A stretch of 39,664 nt of DNA, taken from CAJXTB01 sp047626195. GTDB lineage: Bacteria > Myxococcota_A > UBA796 > GCA-2862545. The first letter of the stretch is position 1. Each line of letters starts with the position of its first letter. Below the pieces are notes generated by a model. That model did no database searches and was not told the DNA's origin. It saw only the letters and a program-made list of their open reading frames with translations. A program made the translations under genes and the position numbers. The DNA lies in the NCBI GenBank assembly GCA_047626195.1, contig JBLHSN010000012.1, forward strand, positions 1 through 39,664, in the 5' to 3' direction. Below are positions 7,635-15,905 of this stretch, in pieces.

Positions 7635-9761
7635 CTAGGCGCGCAACTCAACGCCGCGGTCACCGTATTTCGCAACCACGGTGCCGATGAGACCCTCGGT
7701 GACTGCATTGACTTCGTCGGCACTGCGGGACCCTTCGTTCGAGCTGTACGCCAGGGCGAAGGTCACAGCCCGGCCGCGGTCCAATACAAACTCGTCGACA
7801 ATATCGACCGAGGTGAGCCAGGTGGGGCTGGCCGTGCGAAGGTGCTCGGCAAGGTCGTTGGCGTACACACCGGTCGGTAACAAGAAGGCTAGACTGCGAA
7901 GGATAGGATGGTGTGCGCTGGGCTCGACATAGGTTGGACGCGGGCCACTCACGGCGAGCGCGTCTGCGGAGATCTCAAGGTAGACCGGCCGTGCGCGCTT
8001 GATCTTATGACCGCGTAGGACCGTTGGGTGGACCTCTCCCAGACAGCCGACCACCTTACCGTTCAACCGGATGCTGGCCTGACGATGCGGGTGAAGCAAA
8101 GACCCAAGCGGTTCATCTTCGGATGCATGCTCGATAGTCAGTGGCAAGCGGAGTGTCTCGGCCATGTTGGCCACAAGCGCCTTCATGAAGAAGGCGTCTG
8201 CCGGGCGACCTTTGCCATCCCAGCTAGGAGTGCTGGCATTGCCGCTACAGATGGCCCACAAGATATGGCGTTCGTCGCAGCCACCCGTGGATGTCGGATG
8301 AAATGTGCGCGTCCATTCGTAGGCTTTGACCTCGTCCGTGCGCATGCGCAGGTTGGTGCCAATCGCCTCGACGGCTTGATACAGCGCGTTGTTTTTTAGC
8401 AGCGAGTAGCCACGGTCGAGAGCGTTGTCGGTCTCTACGTGAGCGGCGAGCGGATGGCCTTCGGTGACACCGGCCTTCTCCGCCAAGTCACGACCATGGA
8501 AGCCGTCGGTGAACACCTCAAAGAAGCCGCCAGCGATGAGCACCTCTTCTACGCGCTCCATATTCCGTTGACGTTCGGACGGAACAGCCCCCAAGTCAAT
8601 GGGTGGCAAGTGCTCGGGCATCTCGTTGTAGCCAATGGACTTGGCGAGGTCTTCGTACAGGTCAGCAGCGAACTCGACGTCCCAGACGCGATGCGGAGGG
8701 ACGCGTACCAGCAGCGTGCCGCGATTGCGGTCGGAAGAGCGCTCCTGCGTGCTCTCCGGCGCAGCCCAGCCGTCTTCTTCTGCCCACTCGGGGTAATTTG
8801 GCGAGACGGCAAAACCATACCGAATCAGGCGCTCACGGACGACATCGGTTGTCAGCGGGTACTCGAGGAACGCCGCTGCATAGGGGATCTCCAGGGCAAT
8901 AGTGCGTCGTTCATCTGCCCAATCACCGACATGGCCGGTCGTTCCACGGACTTCCCAGCCGGCAGATGCCAAGAGGTGGACAACGCGCCCGGCTCCAGTG
9001 AGTACGGCGGAGGCATCAGAGCCACGCTCGAAACGTGCCGAGCTGTCTGTGTGTATGGAGAGCGAACGCGCCCCTTTGCGGACAGCGACGGGGTCAAATG
9101 CCGCAGATTCTAAGAAGATGCGAGTGGTAGACTTGGTGGTCTTGGACTCTTCGCAGCCGATGACCCCGGCGACGGCCAGTACTTTGGCGTCATCGGCAAT
9201 GATGAGCGTGCCCTCGGGCAGCTCTGTCGGGCCTTCCGTGAACAACAGCCAGGCAGTCTCGCCCGCGGTCGATTCACGGACGGTAATGACACCCACAATG
9301 GTGTCGGCGTCGAATGCGTGACTTGGCTGGCCGAGCTCTGCGTTGGCGACATTCGTGGCATCCACCGGTGGTGTGACGCTCTGTAGACCGGCAGCTGTCA
9401 ACACGGCCTTGGCGGCGACATCCAAGTCGCCGTCTGTGGTCTTGACCAGCTCGGTGATGGTGTACAGCGAGCACTTTTCGGTCTGGATGGACAGCGGCAC
9501 AGGAGAGGTACCAATCGAGAGCACGTCACTCTCGGGAAGGCGCACACCGGCTCCGCTCCGGCCATTCAGCTCACGGGCAACTCCGGCATAGCAGTAGTGG
9601 TCGCCACGGTTCGCCAGCAGCTCCACCGTGAACACGTCGCCTACGTCCGATGCTTCGGTTCGCTTCACCTCTACGCCGACGTCATCCAGTAGATGGCGGA
9701 GGTCTTGGGTGGACTCGGGAAGGTCGGTGAATCGCCCCAGGATAGTCTTGCCGAGCTTCAT
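7635..9761 (-). CDS. pheT: Phenylalanine--tRNA ligase beta subunit, lacking the N-terminal tRNA-binding OB domain
   Basis: A 708-residue beta subunit of the cytoplasmic (alpha-beta)2 phenylalanyl-tRNA synthetase; E. coli PheT is about 795. The N-terminus (MKLGKTILGRFTD, then DDVGVEV near residue 27) matches the start of PheT, but the text then jumps within about 15 residues to VFTVELLANRGDHYCYAGVA, equivalent to E. coli residues about 150-170. The roughly 110-residue EMAP/Trbp111-like tRNA-binding domain is therefore missing cleanly, with the frame intact. The editing B3/4 region, B5 domain and C-terminal anticodon-binding (FDX-ACB) region appear present. The stop codon is followed by the lipoprotein pair; the start overlaps the pheS stop by four bases, so the subunits are coupled. 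An assembly artefact is unlikely because the reading frame is uninterrupted. Confidence 0.93.
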   Translation of the reverse strand: MKLGKTILGRFTDLPESTQDLRHLLDDVGVEVKRTEASDVGDVFTVELLANRGDHYCYAGVARELNGRSGAGVRLPESDVLSIGTSPVPLSIQTEKCSLYTITELVKTTDGDLDVAAKAVLTAAGLQSVTPPVDATNVANAELGQPSHAFDADTIVGVITVRESTAGETAWLLFTEGPTELPEGTLIIADDAKVLAVAGVIGCEESKTTKSTTRIFLESAAFDPVAVRKGARSLSIHTDSSARFERGSDASAVLTGAGRVVHLLASAGWEVRGTTGHVGDWADERRTIALEIPYAAAFLEYPLTTDVVRERLIRYGFAVSPNYPEWAEEDGWAAPESTQERSSDRNRGTLLVRVPPHRVWDVEFAADLYEDLAKSIGYNEMPEHLPPIDLGAVPSERQRNMERVEEVLIAGGFFEVFTDGFHGRDLAEKAGVTEGHPLAAHVETDNALDRGYSLLKNNALYQAVEAIGTNLRMRTDEVKAYEWTRTFHPTSTGGCDERHILWAICSGNASTPSWDGKGRPADAFFMKALVANMAETLRLPLTIEHASEDEPLGSLLHPHRQASIRLNGKVVGCLGEVHPTVLRGHKIKRARPVYLEISADALAVSGPRPTYVEPSAHHPILRSLAFLLPTGVYANDLAEHLRTASPTWLTSVDIVDEFVLDRGRAVTFALAYSSNEGSRSADEVNAVTEGLIGTVVAKYGDRGVELRA

Positions 9762-10798
9762 TTTGCACCTCCGGTCAGCGAACGATGCACGCGCAAGTCG
9801 GTCTCATACAGGCTGCGAATCTTCTTTACGCCAGTCCATTGGCCGGCCATGCGCGTGGTGCCAAGGCCGAAAGCGATGCCTGATACCGTGTCCGGGTCAT
9901 AGCCAAACTGGGCAAAAACTTTGGGATGAACCATGCCAGCACCCAAGATGGTCACCCAACCTGCACCATGGCAGGACTCACAGCCGGCACCGGCACACGA
10001 ACCACACTGCAGGTCTACGCCAATGCTGGGCTCGGTGTAGGGATAGAACTTCGGCTTGAAGCGAATCGGACGCTCTTCGCCGTACAGCGAGCGAGCAATG
10101 AAGCCCAACAGGCCCTTGAGGTGGGCGAAGGTGAGTCCCTTGTCGACCCAGATCCCTTCGAGCTGATGAAACATGGCCAAGTGGGTCGCGTCGACCGCTT
10201 CGTTTCGGTAGACGCGGCCGGCCGACGCCACCCGGATGGGAAGGTTGGGTTTGGACTCCAGAACCCGCGCTTGGACCGTAGTGGTGTGGGAGCGCAGCAG
10301 CTTTCCACCTTGGACCCAGAAGGTGTCTTGCATGTCCCGAGCGGGGTGGTGCTCGGGGATGTTCAAGGCGTCAAAGTTGTAGAACGCCGTCTCGACCTCC
10401 GGGCCGTCGACTAGCGAAAAGCCGAGACGTCGGAGTAGTTCGAGGCAGTCGCGTTCAACGACGGTAAGTGGATGACGCGCGCCCCGATCGGTGCCGACGC
10501 CAGGCATGGTCATGTCGGTCCATTCACGGTTCAGAGCATCGGTGATGGCCTGCTGCTCGACGCGTTCGACAGCTGCGGCGACTGCCGTCTCGATCTGGTC
10601 GCGCGCGCTGTTGAGCGCGGCGGCGACTTCGGAGCGTTGATCCGTCGGGACCTCGCGCAGATCTTTGAAGGCGAGCTTGAGTGGACTCTTCTTTCCGGTG
10701 TGTTTCCGACGCAACTCATCAAGTGCTTTGGGGTCGGAAACAGCGTCAAGTTCACTGCGAAACGCCAACAGAATGGCGTTGACATCAGGTGCGGCCAT
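9758..10798 (-). CDS. pheS: Phenylalanine--tRNA ligase alpha subunit
   Basis: A 346-residue catalytic alpha subunit of class-II phenylalanyl-tRNA synthetase. An N-terminal coiled coil (about 1-85) is followed by the catalytic core: GPEVETAFYNFDALNIPEHH (132-151), motif 2 around RVYRNEAVDATHLAMFHQLEG (195-215) and motif 3 around FGLGTTRMA (310-318). Residues 265-276 hold the Cys cluster C-x2-C-x4-C-x2-C placed between TEPSIGVDL and the GAGMVHP strand, a zinc-ribbon-like hairpin absent from E. coli PheS but, as I recall, present in some other bacterial PheS proteins. A GAGGGA ribosome site precedes the ATG. The upstream divergent gap was checked for a Phe-rich leader peptide or T-box and none was convincing. 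Confidence 0.95.
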   Translation of the reverse strand: MAAPDVNAILLAFRSELDAVSDPKALDELRRKHTGKKSPLKLAFKDLREVPTDQRSEVAAALNSARDQIETAVAAAVERVEQQAITDALNREWTDMTMPGVGTDRGARHPLTVVERDCLELLRRLGFSLVDGPEVETAFYNFDALNIPEHHPARDMQDTFWVQGGKLLRSHTTTVQARVLESKPNLPIRVASAGRVYRNEAVDATHLAMFHQLEGIWVDKGLTFAHLKGLLGFIARSLYGEERPIRFKPKFYPYTEPSIGVDLQCGSCAGAGCESCHGAGWVTILGAGMVHPKVFAQFGYDPDTVSGIAFGLGTTRMAGQWTGVKKIRSLYETDLRVHRSLTGGAK

Positions 10799-10954
10799 GC
10801 GTCCCTCGTGTGGGCGCCACGCTTAACCCAAAAGCCGCACCCAGCCGCCGTGACAGCGTCTGACATTGTGGGGGGGCTCCTTTTTGAAGAAAGGTGTGCA
10901 GGTAAACGTAAAGCAATCACACCAATGCGCCGATGACCGGAGCCGGAGGTAAGG

Positions 10955-11050
10955 ATGACAATCACAACCACAGACGTGATGACTCGCATGGCTGGCGTTT
11001 TCGCCGTTTGGGCCGTTATTGCCGGTGCCGTGATGGTATCGGTCGCGTAG
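10955..11050 (+). CDS. 31-residue single-span membrane peptide
   Basis: A short frame of 31 codons, ATG to TAG, in the gap between the divergent pheS and the convergent methyltransferase gene. It is preceded by GGAGG five bases before the ATG, one of the strongest ribosome sites in the window. The product starts MTITTTDVMTRM and continues with about 18 hydrophobic residues (AGVFAVWAVIAGAVMVSVA), long enough for one membrane span. There is no signal-peptidase or lipobox motif. It ends 16 bases before the methyltransferase stop. No family is recognised and no clear promoter was found. It could be a real small membrane protein; the alternative is chance, which the ribosome site and the full-length hydrophobic helix make less likely. 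Confidence 0.55.
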   Translation: MTITTTDVMTRMAGVFAVWAVIAGAVMVSVA

Positions 11051-11066
11051 CCAACCGGTCTGCTTT

Positions 11067-11801
11067 TTAGCGGACCGCGACAGCCACAAGTCGCTTGGGT
11101 CCAGGATGTAGCGGTTGCTGCAGAAGGTCACCCAAGAGCGACACGGATGAAAATCCGACCTTCCCCATCATCCGGCGGACTTCGCTCCCAGCATACAGAC
11201 GATGACGCTGGTCGAATTTACGAATTCGCCCAGTCTCTACCACGGAAAGTTTCGTGTGCAGACGCGCCCCGTCTTCCTCGATATGGTGTTCCTCCAACAA
11301 CAACACCCCGGGACGTAGCCAGCGCCAGTCCTTACGCGCCGCGTCTTGAGTAGACGCTTGGCAGGCTGTGGACAGCACAAGCTTACCGCCACGTACAACG
11401 CTTGCGTGCAGGTTGCGCAGAGTCAGCAAGTCATCCTCTTCGTCGTCAAAGACCCCGAAGGAGTCGACGCACAGAGCCATGTCGTAGGCTTCGGGGCGTC
11501 TGAAATCGCGCATATCTCGCCGTACTACCTCGACGTCCACCGCCATCCGTCGTGCCGCTGCTGCCACGTGTGTGAGGTAGCTCGATGTGCGGTCGACGCA
11601 GGTGACGTCAAACCCGCGCCGCGCCAACGACAGAGCGTACCGACCTGGCCCCGAGCCCATGTCGAGAATCCGCGCTCCGGGTTGCAGCCCGGCCAGCGCA
11701 ATGAGGGCATCAACCTCCGGCTCAGCGGCATCCAATGCTTCTGCACCACGCATGGTTGGAGCCAGGGCTATCCACAGGTCATCGTCATCAAACCAGGACA
11801 A
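11067..11801 (-). CDS. Class I SAM-dependent methyltransferase
   Basis: A 244-residue Rossmann-fold methyltransferase. Motif I is visible as ILDMGSGPGRYALSLARRG (residues 45-63), the acidic ribose-binding position as VTCVDRT, and motif IV as DMALCVDSFG; the C-terminal half has the typical beta-hairpin end. The substrate cannot be named. The start is a TTG at 11801 whose first base directly follows the TAG stop of the upstream gene (TAGTTG), with a G-rich ribosome site inside that gene's last codons. Strict coupling to the two zinc-ribbon genes suggests a shared role. It converges on the small membrane-peptide frame. Confidence 0.85.
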   Translation of the reverse strand: MSWFDDDDLWIALAPTMRGAEALDAAEPEVDALIALAGLQPGARILDMGSGPGRYALSLARRGFDVTCVDRTSSYLTHVAAAARRMAVDVEVVRRDMRDFRRPEAYDMALCVDSFGVFDDEEDDLLTLRNLHASVVRGGKLVLSTACQASTQDAARKDWRWLRPGVLLLEEHHIEEDGARLHTKLSVVETGRIRKFDQRHRLYAGSEVRRMMGKVGFSSVSLLGDLLQQPLHPGPKRLVAVAVR

Positions 11802-12650
11802 CTAGCCCCCCACAATGGTGGCTCCGCCTGTGCACATGAACAGGCAGAGCAAGGTACCAAGGATGAAAGCTGCGATGGCCAATGCGACGCCCAGCTTCTT
11901 CCACAGACTCTTTGGGGCATCGCCAAGGAACTCCCCAGTCTGGCCATTGACGAGCACGCGGTACACCTTGTCGCCGTAGCGGTAGGCACCAATCCACACC
12001 GGTACGAGGACCGGCTTTCCGTCCACTCGCTCAAGCGTTGAGTGACCGTTCAGCTTGATCGCACTCATGACGGACTGGATGTCGGCCCGATGGCGACGCT
12101 CCATCTCCGCAAGTGCAGCTTTCCGAGCAACACTGCGGGTCATGTCACTGATCTCGTAGGGGTCGCTCTCAGCAGGGTCGAACAGGGTCATGGTCGACTC
12201 ATCATACAGGCCAAGTCCTGACATTTCGCTCAGGGTGAGTGTCTCCGAGCTCGGCACAAGAATCTGGTCGAAGTGGGCACTGTCCGCACCGGCTACCGGA
12301 CGTTTTCCGCTCTGTGTGTTTGCCTTAACCAAGGCTGCCCAGTGGGTCTCAATGTCACCGGACCACGCCCATGCTGGCAGGAGCAGCTTTCGCAGCTCAA
12401 GCGAAGCGTTCTTGAGGTCGTTCGGGTACCAAAAACTCGAATTGGCGAACTCGCGAAACGCATTGTCTGCACGTGGCTTGATGACGTCGAAGGGAATGAA
12501 CCCTACGGGGTCTTCAATGGCCTCATCCTTTGTATACTTGGCCAAATCGGATGCGGGAGCACCACAAAAAAGGCACTCGGGAAGTTCTTTTCCGGGGGTT
12601 GCAGCAACGGCTCCGCCACACCGTTTACACTGGACGGCTTCACCACTCAT
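11802..12650 (-). CDS. Zinc-ribbon protein with C-terminal membrane segment (paralogue B)
   Basis: A 282-residue protein with an N-terminal zinc ribbon, Cys8-x2-Cys11 and Cys26-x2-Cys29, then a roughly 200-residue soluble region, then one strongly hydrophobic segment near the C-terminus (about 253-275). It is a paralogue of the gene immediately upstream: both have the ribbon, a conserved strand-rich region ending LVPVWI...VLVNGQTGE-(F/V)-x-G, and a terminal membrane segment ending in a Gly-rich tail. Together this looks like a tail-anchored sensor or scaffold with the zinc ribbon in the cytoplasm (inference). I do not recognise a characterised family. The ATG overlaps the upstream stop (ATGA), and the stop abuts the TTG of the methyltransferase. 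Confidence 0.75.
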   Translation of the reverse strand: MSGEAVQCKRCGGAVAATPGKELPECLFCGAPASDLAKYTKDEAIEDPVGFIPFDVIKPRADNAFREFANSSFWYPNDLKNASLELRKLLLPAWAWSGDIETHWAALVKANTQSGKRPVAGADSAHFDQILVPSSETLTLSEMSGLGLYDESTMTLFDPAESDPYEISDMTRSVARKAALAEMERRHRADIQSVMSAIKLNGHSTLERVDGKPVLVPVWIGAYRYGDKVYRVLVNGQTGEFLGDAPKSLWKKLGVALAIAAFILGTLLCLFMCTGGATIVGG

Positions 12651-13570
12651 AGGAAACCTCCAACGATGCCGAGACAGGCAGTTCCGCCCAACAAAACAGA
12701 CAGTACCAAGCCAATGACGACAATTATCGCAAGGACCATCATGACCACCTTAAGTCCGCTGCGGGGGACGAAGCCCACAACCTCACCGGTCTGGCCATTG
12801 ACCAGCAGACGGATAGTTCCCTTGGGGCCTTGAACCGCTGCAATCCAGACAGGCAGCAACACCAAACGCACAGAACCGACGTCCACGGATGTCGATGACT
12901 GGAGGGACTGGTACTTGTCGCCGGGCAGCAGGTTGTCGGCGATGGCCCGTTTTTCGAGAGCCGCTAGTTCGTTGCGGGCAACATCGTGTGCTTGCTGGTG
13001 AGCAATCGTCGGATGCTCTGCGATGAGTCCCGCGGTCAACTCGGGGGCATAAGGCTTAGCCCGGCCCAGATCGAAGGGTTCGAGTTCGTTGGCGTCGGCT
13101 TCAGGTAGCCCCTTGGACGCGCTCACGAGATGGTCTTTCCACTCGCGCCTGTGGGTGCCCGACAACGGGAACCACTCAGTCTCGGTGACTTGCCGGGTCT
13201 TGGTGACAGCTTTGCCATCCTCGTAGGCCACGTACGTCTCGGTGCGCTGCCAATTGACGCCGACCTGGGCGCTGTACTCCGACCGGGCGGTCGCATTGTA
13301 GGCGTAGAAGGGAACGAGAACGGCGTCTATCTCGTCGGGCTCTGCGGCCTTACGAATGGACTCTGGGGCCATGCGCTGGGACTGCAGAAACCCCTTCAAC
13401 AGTGCGACAGCGCGTTCCTTCGGCACAGTGAAGGAGGCGACGGCATCCACGGGCTCTGCGGCATGGTCACTGTCGACCAGCGGCGAGTCGCAGAATGCGC
13501 AGGACGTGGACAAGACGGTGTCATCTGCCTCGACCGAAGCCCCGCAGGTTGGACATTGGCGAATCGCCAT
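12647..13570 (-). CDS. Zinc-ribbon protein with C-terminal membrane segment (paralogue A)
   Basis: A 307-residue protein starting MAIRQCPTCG. The zinc ribbon is Cys6-x2-Cys9 and Cys24-x2-Cys27. The middle contains LVPFYAYNATARSEYSAQVG, with aromatic-rich strands, and LLPVWIAAVQ followed by RLLVNGQTGEVVGFVPRSG just before a long hydrophobic C-terminal segment (about 270-300). The LVNGQTGE motif and overall order are shared with the next gene, so the pair arose by duplication. It starts 12 bases after the stop of the membrane-anchored Pro/Lys-rich gene and overlaps the paralogue downstream by four bases. The likely topology is cytoplasmic N-terminus with a tail anchor. No experimentally known homologue is recalled. 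Confidence 0.75.
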   Translation of the reverse strand: MAIRQCPTCGASVEADDTVLSTSCAFCDSPLVDSDHAAEPVDAVASFTVPKERAVALLKGFLQSQRMAPESIRKAAEPDEIDAVLVPFYAYNATARSEYSAQVGVNWQRTETYVAYEDGKAVTKTRQVTETEWFPLSGTHRREWKDHLVSASKGLPEADANELEPFDLGRAKPYAPELTAGLIAEHPTIAHQQAHDVARNELAALEKRAIADNLLPGDKYQSLQSSTSVDVGSVRLVLLPVWIAAVQGPKGTIRLLVNGQTGEVVGFVPRSGLKVVMMVLAIIVVIGLVLSVLLGGTACLGIVGGFL

Positions 13571-13582
13571 GGCATTTCTCCA

Positions 13583-14230
13583 CTAGGAGTTGTTGCGTAG
13601 CACAGTGGCAACGTGTTGTGCCGCCCGCTGGAAGGACCAGCCGGTGGTCTGGCGCACAACTTCGACAGCAGACGCGAGGCCTCGGGACGGGTCGTTTGCG
13701 ATTTCTAAAATATTCTCAGATTTTGGCGGGCTGTCTGGTGATGTGGACGGACGGCTCCGAGGAGCTTGTTCGAGAGGTTTGCGCTGTGCCTTCGGCTGTG
13801 GGCGAGAGCGCTTGGTCTGCGGGCGTGCTTTGGGCTGTGCGCGAACTTTTTTCAGCTGCGCGGTAGCCGGCGGTTTGGTGGTGGAAGGCGTAGTACCTGA
13901 AGAACGAGGCGGTGTTTTCACGAGCTGGCGCGCGATGGCACGGGATGCGGGAAAGGGATTGTCCTTCCAGGTCTCCGATGGCCACGTAGGCATCACTAGT
14001 GGAGTCCGCCGGTTCGGAACTTCAGACGGCCACTTCTGACCACTGTCAGCCATTTCAAGTGGCGTAAACGCTGGGCCGGTTGCGGCGAGGGCCGATTGAC
14101 CTCGGACGGATGCGGGACGCCTGCGTCTAGGCAGGCGTGCGCTGCCGAGTTTGTCGATGATCGGCAGCGCGACCGCCATTGTGACGAAGAAGAATGTGGT
14201 CATAAGCAGGGCAGATACGAATGTGGGCAC
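13583..14230 (-). CDS. Membrane-anchored protein with Pro/Lys/Arg-rich linker, unknown function
   Basis: A 215-residue protein. The start is taken as the GTG at 14230 because AGGAGG lies five bases upstream; an in-frame ATG 20 codons further out has no such site. Residues 1-30 form one membrane segment (VPTFVSALLMTTFFFVTMAVALPII). Then comes a long low-complexity region rich in Pro, Arg, Lys, Ser and Thr, including repeated Q/P-K-A and R-x-Q-P-K motifs, and a short C-terminal domain of about 45 residues with helical character (ENILEIANDPSRGLASAVEV onward). No family is recognised. It is the first gene of the minus-strand unit that also holds the two zinc-ribbon proteins and the methyltransferase. 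It is divergent from the antiporter gene across 82 bases. Confidence 0.6.
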   Translation of the reverse strand: MPTFVSALLMTTFFFVTMAVALPIIDKLGSARLPRRRRPASVRGQSALAATGPAFTPLEMADSGQKWPSEVPNRRTPLVMPTWPSETWKDNPFPASRAIARQLVKTPPRSSGTTPSTTKPPATAQLKKVRAQPKARPQTKRSRPQPKAQRKPLEQAPRSRPSTSPDSPPKSENILEIANDPSRGLASAVEVVRQTTGWSFQRAAQHVATVLRNNS

Positions 14231-14312
14231 AGTCGCCTCCTGATACAGCGTACACCGGTCCTTACGCAACGCCGAGGCACTGTGTTTCAATGCTGCTCAG
14301 TTAGGGGCCCTG

Positions 14313-15905
14313 ATGCATCGTTTCGCCATTGTCTTCGCTCTATTCCTTCCCGGTGTTGCCGTGGCCCAGGACGGGGATGTCAACGCCGGCGCTTTGTCGT
14401 TATTGGCTCCACTCGTCGCCATTGGCGCGGCGGTCTTGTCCAGACGCGTAGTTCCATCCCTCGCACTTGGCGTTGCGGTAGCGGCTCTTGTGGCTGCGGC
14501 AGGGGCTCCGTTGGTGGCTCTGCAGTCGGTTGGTGCGCTCTTCATCGGAGCCGCTACGGACTTGGGGCATCTTCAAGTGGCGCTCTTTACACTCACGGTC
14601 GCGGCCATTGTGGGGTTGCTCACAGCCTCCGAAGCGATGCGCGCCATGGTTGAGCGTATTGAAGGTCTAGCCAGGGGACGCCGGGGTGCCATGGTGGTGA
14701 GTTGGCTTGCCGGTGGGGTTGTCTTCTTTGACGACTACGCGAACTGTCTGGTGGTCGGAAACACCATGCAGTCGGTTGTCGACCGCTTCAAAGTATCTAG
14801 GGCAAAGCTCGCATACATCGTGGATGCTACCGCAGCACCCGTGGCATCGCTAGCCGTCGTGTCGACTTGGGTCGCTTTCCAGGTGGACGAGATTGGCAAG
14901 GGGCTGGCTGAGCAGAACCTCGATTCGGGTGGCGCGTTTGCCATCTTCCTCGCCTCTGTCCCGTACAGCTTCTATTGTTGGTTCACACTGGTGTTTGTCG
15001 GCGCCATTGCCATCAGCGGACGCGACTTCGGTCCGATGTTCGTGGCTGAACAAGCCGCAATGCAAACCGAGCACGCAGTAGACGAGACCAAGACCTCGGT
15101 TCCGGCGTGGATAGCCCCGGTGAGCATCGGCATGCTGGTCTTAACGACCTTCGCGGTGATGCTGTGGACCGGACTTAACGGGCTCGGTGAGGCGGCTTCA
15201 GGCGCACGGCTGTTCGAGATTATTGGTGCAGCAGATGCCTATATTTCGATGGTCGCCGGCGGGTTGGTCGCCTTGGCCGTCGCCGTCGTCTTGGTGGTGG
15301 CCACGAAAGTGGTGGCCGTTCAGGCCGTTCCGAGTGGTATGTGGGGGGGCATTAAGCCGGTCCTACACGCCTTGGTCATCCTCTTGCTCGCTTGGACGCT
15401 CTCGGCCGGAATCGCATCGACTGGCACCGGTAGCTATCTAGAGACGCTAGTGACCGGAAACTTGGCTATCCAGTGGCTACCCGCCGTGTCCTTCCTAGTG
15501 GCAGCCATCACTGCTTTTGCCACAGGGTCATCGTTCTCGGCAATGGGAATCTTGGTCCCTGTTGTTGTCAGCATTGCGGTTGCGGTGACCGGTGATGCGA
15601 TGTCTGGCATCGCTCTGGCCTGTACCGCATCCATCCTCTCTGGCGCGTGTCTTGGGGACCATGCCTCGCCCATCTCCGACACCACCGTACTGTCATCGAT
15701 TGGCTCGGGCGTAGACTTGGTCACCCACGTCCGCACCCAGCTTCCCTACGTGCTGTGCGTTGGCACTGTCAGCGTGTTTCTGGGCTACATCCCCGCCGGT
15801 TTCGGCGTCTCACCGTTACTGCTCCTACCGCTTGGAGCCGTTGCGTGTGTAGCGATTGTGATGGGCTTCGGACGCGTACCCACCGCTGCAGCCGCCGCCG
15901 TCTGA
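14313..15905 (+). CDS. NhaC-family Na+/H+ antiporter
   Basis: A 530-residue polytopic inner-membrane protein with about 11-12 hydrophobic segments, matching the NhaC-type antiporter family. The segment VVFFDDYANCLVVGNTM near residue 136 and the following DATAAPVASLAVVSTW carry the family's conserved polar residues in membrane helices, and SGACLGDHASPISDTTVLSS near residue 445 is a second signature. The first 20 residues (MHRFAIVFALFLPGVAVAQD) look like a cleavable signal peptide ahead of the transporter core, which is somewhat unusual. AGGGG precedes the ATG. The exact substrate (Na+/H+, or an amino acid or organic-acid exchange) is not determined. Its stop codon directly abuts the fabZ stop codon on the other strand. 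Confidence 0.87.
   Translation: MHRFAIVFALFLPGVAVAQDGDVNAGALSLLAPLVAIGAAVLSRRVVPSLALGVAVAALVAAAGAPLVALQSVGALFIGAATDLGHLQVALFTLTVAAIVGLLTASEAMRAMVERIEGLARGRRGAMVVSWLAGGVVFFDDYANCLVVGNTMQSVVDRFKVSRAKLAYIVDATAAPVASLAVVSTWVAFQVDEIGKGLAEQNLDSGGAFAIFLASVPYSFYCWFTLVFVGAIAISGRDFGPMFVAEQAAMQTEHAVDETKTSVPAWIAPVSIGMLVLTTFAVMLWTGLNGLGEAASGARLFEIIGAADAYISMVAGGLVALAVAVVLVVATKVVAVQAVPSGMWGGIKPVLHALVILLLAWTLSAGIASTGTGSYLETLVTGNLAIQWLPAVSFLVAAITAFATGSSFSAMGILVPVVVSIAVAVTGDAMSGIALACTASILSGACLGDHASPISDTTVLSSIGSGVDLVTHVRTQLPYVLCVGTVSVFLGYIPAGFGVSPLLLLPLGAVACVAIVMGFGRVPTAAAAAV

Noticed and set aside
10531..10866. Minus-strand frame upstream of and overlapping pheS, with AAAGGAG nine bases before an ATG at 10866, considered as a leader peptide or extra gene
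   Set aside because: It runs through pheS in another frame, has no Phe-rich tract as expected for a pheST attenuator, and shows no protein-like pattern.
10799..10954. T-box or other amino-acid-responsive leader upstream of pheS
   Set aside because: No T-box sequence, no specifier-loop pattern and no terminator/antiterminator pair could be identified.
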